Source: Phylloscopus collybita (Eukaryota; Chordata; Aves; Passeriformes; Phylloscopidae). Taken from it: DNA of 64,000 nucleotides. The position numbers and the translations under genes were made by a program. The stretch is from contig JAJNNQ010000013.1 of the NCBI GenBank assembly GCA_027886175.1, positions 5,475,501 through 5,539,500 on the forward strand, read 5' to 3'. How positions within the stretch are numbered: the stretch's first letter is position 1; every line of letters starts with the position of its first letter. Shown here piece after piece: positions 55,962 through 62,207 of this stretch. The notes under the pieces were generated by a model, which was not told where the DNA came from, did not search any database, and saw only the letters and a list, made by a program, of their open reading frames with translations.

Positions 55962-56262
55962 TAATTCGCAGCGCGTAATTTGCATAATGTGTGATTTGCA
56001 TACCACGCGGCGCGGTGCGCAGTTTGCATACTACGCAATTTGCACACCACGCAACTCGTAATTTGCATACTACTACTACGTGGCACACAATTTGCATAAT
56101 TGCGCAATTTGCATACTACGTGGTGCGTAATTTGTACAATTGCACGATTTCATACTGTGTGGCACATAATTTGCATAATTGCGCAATTTCCATACTATGC
56201 GGTGCGTAATTTGAATACTACGTGTCGCGGTGCATAATTTGCATATTGCGCAATTTGCATAC
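55962..56262. repeat. Octamer/C/EBP minisatellite, about 39-bp unit
   Basis: Imperfect tandem units of roughly 39-40 bases (for example units starting near 56102, 56142 and 56181) consist of an AATTTGCATACTACG-like half and a GTGCGTAATTTGCATAATT-like half. The perfect octamer ATTTGCAT occurs eight times, starting at 55978, 55994, 56061, 56090, 56107, 56169, 56237 and 56253. The perfect palindrome ATTGCGCAAT, a C/EBP-type site, occurs three times, at 56099-56108, 56178-56187 and 56245-56254. The array keeps many CpGs despite an AT-rich core. What is seen is a tandem array; that it binds POU or C/EBP factors is inference from the motifs alone. Confidence 0.85.
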
Positions 56263-56404
56263 CACAATCCTCCATTTTGGCCGATTGGCGGCCGAGGTGG
56301 GTGAGGCTGAGGGGCGGGGCTTGTGTGAGGCCACGCCCCTTGCTCATTTCCCACCACTGAGGCCCCGCTCTGGCCCCGCCATTTCCTGCTGCATCCCCTC
56401 AGGG
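56263..56404. promoter_or_regulatory. GC-box/CCAAT promoter-like block
   Basis: This CpG-rich block directly adjoins the octamer array. It contains an inverted CCAAT box (CCGATTGG at 56281-56288), a GC box (GGGGCGGGGC at 56311-56320) and an opposite-strand Sp/KLF-type site (CCACGCCCCT at 56331-56340). There is no TATA box. The make-up fits a CpG-island type promoter, but no transcript or gene start can be tied to it, and the solo LTR inserted at 56410 now separates it from whatever lay to the right. Confidence 0.4.
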
Positions 56405-56409
56405 GCGAG

Positions 56410-57003
56410 TGTGCTGGTTTGAAAGCAAAACCAGTGAGACTCCCAGTCAGAGATACAATTTAATAGAAGAAGAGAGGAAAAAAGGTGAAATAAATGGAAT
56501 GATACAACCTAACACCCTGTTGGTCAGGGTGTTTGAAGCAGTCCGGAAATCCTCCTGGAGCGGCAGATGTGGTTCCGCTGGAGTAGAGATGATCCTGAGA
56601 GAGAAGGGTCCAGGGATGATGAGAAAGGTCCAGTCTTCCTCCAGGAATCCAGATGAGATGTTCTTGTCAAAGCAGTGATTCCTGTAGAAACGTCTGGTAG
56701 CTCTTGTCTCCTCTGAGAGTTCAGTGGATAGAAGCTGCTTGTGAGGTCTCAAACCCTGCACTATATCCAGGTGGGAATGCTTGGCTCCTCCCCCTGGGTG
56801 GAGCATCTCACAATGGGATGATTCCATCCTATGAGTCATGCAATGGGTCCTTGATGGCCCATTAAACAGAGATAACTTCCTCCGGGAAGGCATTGTTGGG
56901 CTCGTTAACAGAAAATAAGGAAAACACTGCCCCACCTTGGCTCCAACGGCTCATGGGGATAGAATACATCTTTGGGCACAATTTTACATTGTAACCTAGG
57001 ACA
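56410..57003 (-). mobile_element. Solo LTR, avian ERVL-type, 594 bp, minus strand
   Basis: Read on the minus strand, the element starts TGTCCTAGGTTACAATG and ends TTCAAACCAGCACA, with canonical TG...CA termini. A perfect 5-bp target duplication GCGAG flanks it (56405-56409 and 57004-57008), as expected for ERVL-type integration. On the minus strand there is a TATA-like element (GGATATAG, plus-strand 56761-56770 region) and an ATTAAA poly(A) signal (plus-strand 56459-56464) about 50 bases before the end, which fixes the orientation. There is no internal sequence beside it, so it is a solo LTR. The 162-codon minus-strand open frame inside it is not considered a gene. Confidence 0.9.
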
Positions 57004-57008
57004 GCGAG

Positions 57009-57166
57009 TCCTCGAGGGTTTGTGATAACTAAAGCACAAATCACTCTATAAACAATAAAACCTTGAGGGATTTCAGTTTATTTAAAACCAGAGTCGCTGC
57101 ATAAACAATAACCTGCCCCGCTGATAGGTGTTTTTTCCTTATCTGTTTTCTATGCCTGTGTCACAG
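57009..57166. other. Unique spacer between two LTR elements
   Basis: The 158 bases between the two retroviral insertions are probably the original locus. They contain two copies of ATAAACAATAA (near 57050 and 57102) and a short T-rich run. No coding potential is seen. Confidence 0.5.
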
Positions 57167-57172
57167 CATCTT

Positions 57173-57492
57173 TGTTGCCATGCTTTCGTGCCTGCTTGTT
57201 TTGGTTTTGGGAATTTTATTCCCAGGCACAGTGTTGAAGCACAAGGTCATGTTCATGTAAACAACCGAAGCTCCCACATCTCTTCCCAGAGGAGGGGCTT
57301 CGGTGATGGTCTCTGGAAAATGACCAGTAGTTCCCAAGGGTCCCACCTCTGGGGTGGGCAACTTCTAAAATGTACAAAAAGGAGTCAGAAATAAAGGTGT
57401 GGTCTCTTGCCCGGGCTCTGGCCTGCAAGAGCACCATGCAGCCTTCATGATGCCTCCCTGTCTCGTTTCCCTCGGCGCCGTTATCAGTTATA
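57173..57492 (+). repeat. 5' LTR of the short ERV
   Basis: 320 bases, TGTTGCCATG to CAGTTATA. The end is TA rather than the usual CA. This boundary is chosen because it gives a 6-bp target duplication and the usual 2-base gap to the primer site. A TACAAAAAGG element at about 57373-57382 is a plausible TATA variant, and AATAAA lies at 57390-57395. Self-complementary blocks are GTGCCTG/CAGGCAC (57188 and 57223), GGGAAT/ATTCCC (57209 and 57218) and CCGAAGC/GCTTCGG (57265 and 57297). A forkhead-type TGTAAACA is at 57256-57263. Confidence 0.92.
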
Positions 57493-57494
57493 TA

Positions 57495-57513
57495 TGGTGA
57501 CCCCTGACGTGAC
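57495..57513 (+). other. Primer-binding site, tRNA-Trp-like with one extra base
   Basis: The sequence starts TGGTGACCCC two bases after the LTR, then has an extra T, then GACGTGA. Without that T it agrees with the complement of the 3' end of vertebrate tRNA-Trp, the primer of avian leukosis-type viruses. The first ten bases, which seed the primer, are intact. Confidence 0.8.
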
Positions 57514-57608
57514 CTGCAGCCGCGAGAACAAGGTAAAAAATACCTTGTCCCCTTTTTAAAGAAAAAGGGATTTTTATTTCTCTCCGCAGGGAGAAGAAAT
57601 TTGAAAAA
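57514..57608 (+). other. Structured leader of the short ERV
   Basis: Three consecutive potential stem-loops lie between the primer site and the start codon. They are ACAAGGTA/TACCTTGT around five A (57528-57548), CCCTTTTT/AAAAAGGG around AAAG (about 57550-57569), and a weaker CTCTCC/GGGAGA pairing (about 57577-57596). AAG|GTAAAA at 57531-57538 resembles a splice donor, and the T-rich tract ending CCGCAG at about 57590 resembles an acceptor. A role in RNA packaging is inferred from position only. Confidence 0.5.
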
Positions 57609-59294
57609 ATGAACCGGCCTCTAGGACCGGAAGATAACTACGTGTTAACGATGTGGGGTTTGTATCTCGGAAGATGGGAAGTAGGTATAACCTCAGAACA
57701 GCTAACACAACTATACAGATGGGGGAAAAAACAGGGTTTTATCCCGTACCCCAAAAGAGCGCGGTATAGGTCATTTTGGTCTCTTTTGGGTCAAACTGTG
57801 AATGAAGAGTTAGATATGCTAATGAAATTATCACTGATATGGGAAAGATCCATGAAGGTTTTTGAGATGTCGGGAGAAGAATTTCTTTTCAGCTCCCTTC
57901 CCGATTCAGAGGAAGAGGATCGAAGTCTCCAGACTGCTGCTGACAGCTCGGAGAGTCTCCCGAAGCCGCCTTCAGAAGACCTGGGTTTGTCCTTTCCCCC
58001 CGCTTGTCAGCCTTCTTCTGGGAAGGAGGGGGGGAAAACCCCGGGCAAACGCGGAGGCGCCCAGCGCCGGTCAGCGAATCGAGCGCCGCGAACGCGCCGT
58101 CTCCCAATCCCTCCGTGTCCTTCTCCTTCGCGAGCGGCCGCGCGCAGGAGGGGGGAGGGGGGAGGGGGTCCCGAGACGCCGTCGCGCCCCGCTCCGCGGC
58201 CACCGCGCCGCACTTTCCCATGGAAAAAGCCCATTGAGACCTTGGCGCCGCCCCGGGGACCTCACCCCGGCGGTCCGGGCTCGCAAAAGCCCGGGAGGAA
58301 GAGGGGACGAGAGTCGCCCATCCCCCAGGCGCCTGCCCCTCCGAAAAAGAGGCAAAAGGGAGTGCCGGGCGGTGCGGCTCTTTGCAGCCGCCGCAGGAGG
58401 AAGGGGGGGCTGCCCCCTCAGCCCCCCCGCCCCTCAGCCCCCTCCGGCTTGGCTCGGCCGGAGACTCCGCCCCCAAAATGCCGCGCGGCGCCTGGAGCCG
58501 TCCCGTCCCAGGGCCGCCGGGGGAGACGGGCGGGGGCTGCCCGCCCCCGCCCCGCGGGGCCCGCTGGTGCTGCCCAGCCGGCACCGCCGCTCCCCCCACG
58601 TCGCGCGGCCCGCGGAAGGCGGGCGGGGGTGGCGCGACTCCGCCCCCGCCCCGCGGGACCCGACGGGGGCGCTCTGCCGGGAACGCCGCCCGCCTGTGGG
58701 TGCGGGGGGGGCGCGCGGGGGGACCCTGCGCGGGGCCGGCCACGACCCGCCCCTCCCCCGGCGGCGCGGTCGCGGAAGAAGCCCCGACCGAAAGCCGGCG
58801 GCACCGCGGTTCCACCGGCTGCCGCTCCGGCTCTTGCCCCTCCGTCGGCGTCTCCGTTGCCTGGCAACACTGCCGACCTTCCGCCAACTGCGGCTCCACC
58901 TGCGTCTGTCGTGGACCCCTGCTGTGTCACCGTGCGCTCCAGGCTGAGCTCTCCCTGGAACGAAGTGCAACCTATGGCATGGGGACTGAGACGCTGGGGT
59001 GTGGAGAACTGCTCTTTGGGAACCCAAATGACTTCCCTTGGCGCTGACATGGCACCAGCCCACCTGGCAGGTGCTCAGAGTGAGACCCGGGTTTCTCTGT
59101 CTGCTTCTGTGCTGTTCAGAAAGCGGGCTGAGAGGGATTCGTGGCTCTCTCTCACATACCCAAGGGAATTCCAGGGATCGTGTAACCTGTGCTTTTGCAG
59201 ACCCTTGTTTTCAGGACTGGGAACTGGCGCTGGGATGTTTGCCTCGCATCTGCCGAGCACCCTGAGCCCCTGCACAGCATTCCTGGCCTGGTGA
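57609..59294 (+). CDS. Gag-like open frame with GC-rich Pro/Arg extension
   Basis: 561 codons, from the first ATG after the leader to TGA at 59292. Residues 1 to about 95 are of ordinary composition, mainly helical in character and with a basic patch (near residues 45-60), in the place and style of a retroviral matrix domain. The assignment to Gag rests on this and on position, not on a decisive motif. Residues about 95-130 are acidic and serine-rich. From about residue 130 to 430 the frame is Pro/Arg/Ala/Gly-rich because the DNA is almost all G and C. It contains a PSAP motif (residues 275-278, DNA 58431-58442), a form used as a late domain, which may be chance here. A 33-residue repeat occurs at about residues 305-370. 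The last 120 residues return to normal composition without a recognised domain. No major-homology region or zinc knuckle is present, so a normal capsid and nucleocapsid are absent. Other frames, on both strands, are also open through the GC-rich part, so translation of the extension is uncertain. Confidence 0.5.
   Translation: MNRPLGPEDNYVLTMWGLYLGRWEVGITSEQLTQLYRWGKKQGFIPYPKRARYRSFWSLLGQTVNEELDMLMKLSLIWERSMKVFEMSGEEFLFSSLPDSEEEDRSLQTAADSSESLPKPPSEDLGLSFPPACQPSSGKEGGKTPGKRGGAQRRSANRAPRTRRLPIPPCPSPSRAAARRRGEGGGGPETPSRPAPRPPRRTFPWKKPIETLAPPRGPHPGGPGSQKPGRKRGRESPIPQAPAPPKKRQKGVPGGAALCSRRRRKGGLPPQPPRPSAPSGLARPETPPPKCRAAPGAVPSQGRRGRRAGAARPRPAGPAGAAQPAPPLPPRRAARGRRAGVARLRPRPAGPDGGALPGTPPACGCGGGARGDPARGRPRPAPPPAARSRKKPRPKAGGTAVPPAAAPALAPPSASPLPGNTADLPPTAAPPASVVDPCCVTVRSRLSSPWNEVQPMAWGLRRWGVENCSLGTQMTSLGADMAPAHLAGAQSETRVSLSASVLFRKRAERDSWLSLTYPREFQGSCNLCFCRPLFSGLGTGAGMFASHLPSTLSPCTAFLAW
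58525..58745. repeat. 99-bp two-copy degenerate repeat in GC-rich core
   Basis: The block CGCCCCCGCCCCGCGGG occurs at 58542 and again at 58641, 99 bases apart, with related flanks (CGGGCGGGGG before, CCCG after). The period is a multiple of three, so the open frame reads it as a 33-residue repeat. The surrounding DNA is extremely GC-rich: 50 of 60 bases in 58561-58620 are G or C. Confidence 0.7.
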
Positions 59295-59594
59295 ACGTCC
59301 CAAGTTGTGTATCCTGTATCCTCCCTAACACCACCCCTCCAGAGACCTGCATGATGCATGGAGGGGAGACGGAGCACTGCTTCGACAGCTAGCATCCCAT
59401 GATCGGACTCCGAGAGGACTCTTCCCTGTGGTTTTGCTTGCATTCCAGGGGGAGTGTTGTGGACCTCTGGGGGTGGGATTCTTGGCTGGGGTTTGGGGGG
59501 GCAGGATCGGGATGGATTTTGTAATGAGTGTCATTGCATTGCATGGCACAGCATCTCACCCGACAAGGATTCGGCGACTGGTCACAGCATGTTT

Positions 59595-59640
<46 letters not shown>

Positions 59641-59828
59641 AAAAGGGGGAAAAAGCAGGGAACAGTCCCTGCAGATTAGCCAACAGGCAAATTGGAAACT
59701 GTGACCAGAATGAGAGCCGACAAGTGGAGAAATCTACGAGTCTTCAATTGAAGACCTCTCCACAAGCAGATATAAAAATCTGCATTTTTCTTTTTTCCTT
59801 TCTTTTTATATAAACTGAAAGGGTGAGA
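59295..59828 (+). other. 3' untranslated part of the short ERV
   Basis: There are no frames of note after the TGA at 59294. A T- and G-rich part (59440-59530) is followed by a 43-base A run and a purine-rich stretch. A final AT-rich segment includes the inverted repeat AGATTTTT/AAAATCT-like sequence near 59770-59785. The purine tract directly before the 3' LTR (AAAGGGTGAGA, 59818-59828) is short and interrupted by a T. The far longer purine tract at 59596-59660 is an alternative plus-strand primer region but lies about 170 bases upstream of the LTR. Confidence 0.55.
59596..59660 (+). repeat. 43-base A run followed by purine tract
   Basis: Forty-three consecutive A (59596-59638) are followed by GAAAAAGGGGGAAAAAGCAG-type purines. 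No AATAAA is found within the 200 bases before it. The exact length may vary between copies and is prone to sequencing slippage. Confidence 0.95.
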
Positions 59829-60148
59829 TGTTGCCATGCTTTCGTGCCTGCTTGTTTTGGTTTTGGGAATTTTATTCCCAGGCACAGTGTTGAAGCACAA
59901 GGTCATGTTCATGTAAACAACCGAAGCTCCCACATCTCTTCCCAGAGGAGGGGCTTCGGTGATGGTCTCTGGAAAATGACCAGTAGTTCCCAAGGGTCCC
60001 ACCTCTGGGGTGGGCAACTTCTAAAATGTACAAAAAGGAGTCAGAAATAAAGGTGTGGTCTCTTGCCCGGGCTCTGGCCTGCAAGAGCACCATGCAGCCT
60101 TCATGATGCCTCCCTGTCTCGTTTCCCTCGGCACCGTTATCAGTTATA
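59829..60148 (+). repeat. 3' LTR of the short ERV
   Basis: 320 bases identical to 57173-57492 except for A instead of G at 60132. The AATAAA at 60046-60051 is the expected polyadenylation signal of the element. It is followed directly by the target duplication CATCTT (60149-60154). Confidence 0.92.
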
Positions 60149-60154
60149 CATCTT

Positions 60155-60533
60155 ACTGCGAAATTGCACATAAATGGACTTTATTGGACATAGACGGGTC
60201 ATTTACAATTATAAACTCTGCATGCGTGGTCTAAATCACAGTAATTTCCATAGAGGCGTGTAAATAAATCTCTTTAACACTTGGACTGCATTAGTTCAGC
60301 ATCTGTGTAACTAAGTGTGAAACGCAGGGTTGAAAAACCAGTAGGCTGTGTCTCTGAAACACGTAGGGAAGGAGAATAATTAGATTTTAAAAACACTATT
60401 TCAGCGTACTGTTAGAGTTTTAAAGCATTTCCCAGTGTTCTTCACTGCTTGCACCTTTTCATTTACATACCACCCCTACTGGTATTTAATAACATGCTGG
60501 CCACTCATTTTAATAACGTTAAGCATCTTTCTT
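60155..60533. other. Unique spacer right of the ERV
   Basis: AT-rich sequence continuing the pre-insertion locus. No open frame of interest and no recognised repeat was seen. Confidence 0.5.
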
Positions 60534-60692
60534 GGATTTCTGCCGGAGTCCAGAATGGAGTCACCTGGCTGGAGCGAAAACCCCGACTGGATTCTGGCCA
60601 TAGTCCAGAATGGAGTCATCCAGTTGGAGTGAAAACCTGGACTGGATTCCAGATGGAGGGCGGAATGGAGCCACTCGGTTGGAGCGTGTCAG
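60534..60692. repeat. 55-bp tandem repeat, about 2.8 copies
   Basis: Unit starts at 60548, 60603 and 60658, exactly 55 bases apart, each beginning with a (GTCC)AGAATGGAG-like block and containing a TTGGAGCG-like block. A partial unit precedes (GGATTTCTGCCGGA from about 60534) and the last copy breaks off at about 60690. The units are clearly diverged from each other, so the array is not new. Confidence 0.85.
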
Positions 60693-61500
60693 GTAGAAAA
60701 TCTGGCCTCTGTAGTTGTAATTGTGAAATGTGTGGAACGAGGCCATGAGACAATTATAAAAATGCATTTTAATAAAAAACTAAACAAAGCATGGAAAGAG
60801 GCCTTTAGATAAATATTTTGCTTGCTTATAAGTGAATAATGTGAACTTCAAAGTTTTCACAATATAAGTTTTAAGTTTTCTTTCACATGTAGGATAGAAC
60901 AATGCGGATGCATTATTATTGGTTTTGAAAATAAAATTATTATAAGCTTTAAGCTGCTTTGTAACAAGAAGTTTTAAACTATAGCTTTAGAATATATAAA
61001 AGGAGTTGCAATCACCAAAATAAAAGAAGGAAGTGATCTTATCCCAAGCTAAAAATTGATAATCCTGGAAAGGAAAACTGGACGATCCTGGAGAGGAAAG
61101 CTGGAGCTCACCATCACTGATGTATAATCCTGAAAAGGGAAGCTGGAGCTCACCATCACTGATGTATGCTTCTGGAAAAGGGAGGCTTGACATGATCATC
61201 ACTAATTTACAACCTTAGGGTATAGAAATTCGACGTCACCAATAAGAACTGATCACAATGGGGTATAGAAATCAGACTTCACACATAGAAACTAGGAGGA
61301 AACCATAAAAAACTGCTGAGAAATGCTTATGAAGATGCTCAATAAATACCAGCAAAAATATGTAGCCGGTGTGCAGTTGGAGGGGAGACCCCCACTGCAC
61401 CCAGCACGCTGCTTTGCTCACACTTTACCATTTGACATAATGAATAAATAAATGGATTGTTGCTTGATATACTGGCTGAGTCGAGCTCTTCATTCCTTAC
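60693..61500 (+). mobile_element. Possible LTR-like unit with internal tandem repeats
   Basis: The region has the internal logic of an LTR: AT-rich left part, a strong TATA box (TATATAAAAGG, 60993-61003), a repeat-bearing stretch, and AATAAA signals at 61341-61346 and 61443-61452. No convincing terminal TG...CA pair or target duplication was found, so the limits are approximate and the call is tentative. It could instead be a host promoter and first exon. Confidence 0.3.
61061..61209. repeat. 42-bp tandem repeat array
   Basis: Units start at 61084, 61126 and 61168, exactly 42 bases apart, with a truncated 23-base unit at 61061. Units two and three share GCTGGAGCTCACCATCACTG exactly. A second weaker pair follows (GGTATAGAAAT at about 61219 and 61262), also about 43 bases apart. 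Confidence 0.9.
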
Positions 61501-62207
61501 GCTAACTGGATGCACATCCAGTCATTCTAACTGAGGTCACTTGGTTGTGGCAATTATTTTTCCTTGATTCTGCGGACAACCTAAATCACCAGGCTTTGTC
61601 TAGGAGTAACATACTGACACATTTTTTAATCACTTGATGTCGAGGAAAGTATTGGTACCTTGCACCTGAGAGTAGATCCAGATGATGATATTTCTTGAAT
61701 TTCAGTATTCAAGCAAAAATGCTCTGCTTGTGACAACTCCACAGTGATGAAGGTTAGGAGAAACTGAGAAATGTATTCACTGCTTAGAACAGCTGGGGAG
61801 GAGCCCGTTGAAATTCCAAGATTGTATTGCGAGGAGGCAATTTGAAAGCCAAAGGAATGTCCCCCAGAAAAGACTAGATGACTCAAGTCTAGCAACAGGA
61901 GTCATTTCAGTTCCGGTGCAGTGTGAGAGATGACACTGTACGCTGTGATATTATTGCTCTCCACCTGCCCCATTCCTTGCCTTAACCATTTGCAGTTGGG
62001 AGACAAGGGAAAAACCACATTTGCTGTTCCACTGTGGGTCTTTCAAACTGTAAAGGCAGGGTAGGTGAGCAACACTGCAGATGGACTGGAATGGACCTTT
62101 TCCAGCTGCGTGTTGGCACAGGCACTAAGTTCCTTGTGCTGCTTGTCCCGAAAGGTCACAGGCTTACAGTTTGTGGGATGCTTGGTGTTGGCTCCTTTTC
62201 TGTGCAG
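61501..62207. other. Presumed intron or upstream region of the ACTL6A-like gene
   Basis: No clear exon was found. The last 16 bases (TTTTCTGTGCAG at the end) are a good polypyrimidine tract and splice acceptor for the exon at 62208. A weak resemblance of 62034-62080 to the preceding ACTL6A exon (a GGTCTTT start and a later CAACACTG) is not strong enough to call. The 89-codon minus-strand frame at 61626-61895 is not recognised. Confidence 0.4.

Larger units (their letters stand above)
57173..60148 (+). mobile_element. Short young endogenous retrovirus, non-autonomous
   Basis: The 2,976-bp element is bounded by two direct 320-bp LTRs and by the 6-bp duplication CATCTT (57167-57172 and 60149-60154). 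Order: 5' LTR, 2-base spacer, tRNA-Trp-like primer site, structured leader, one long gag-like open frame, an untranslated part with a 43-base A run, a weak purine tract, 3' LTR. The LTRs differ at one position only (G at 57476 against A at 60132), which indicates a recent insertion. At under 3 kb it is far shorter than an autonomous provirus (about 7-9 kb). No capsid major-homology region, zinc knuckles, protease, reverse transcriptase, integrase or envelope could be recognised. The 6-bp duplication and tRNA-Trp primer are features of alpharetrovirus-like avian elements. It must have been copied by proteins supplied in trans. Confidence 0.9.

Noticed and set aside
55962..56262. CRISPR-like array
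   Set aside because: Units are tandem without unique spacers of fixed length, repeats are degenerate, and the context is a vertebrate genome.
56447..56935. 162-codon minus-strand open frame
   Set aside because: It lies wholly inside the minus-strand solo LTR, and LTRs of this kind do not normally encode protein.
31463..57008. The two solo LTRs as the two ends of one giant element
   Set aside because: They are in opposite orientation, differ in sequence and length, and each has its own distinct target duplication.
57889..58899. 336-codon minus-strand open frame opposite the gag-like frame
   Set aside because: The DNA here is so GC-rich that stop codons are rare in every phase, and several frames on both strands are open. 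The minus-strand frame has no domain and no promoter context.
57862..58947. 361-codon plus-strand frame overlapping the gag-like frame
   Set aside because: It has the same cause. Its Arg/Pro/Gly/Leu-rich composition is dictated by base composition, and it starts inside the first frame without separate signals.
57173..60148. Complete autonomous retrovirus
   Set aside because: The interior is only about 2.3 kb. No frame shows reverse transcriptase, integrase, protease or envelope hallmarks, and no capsid motif was recognised.
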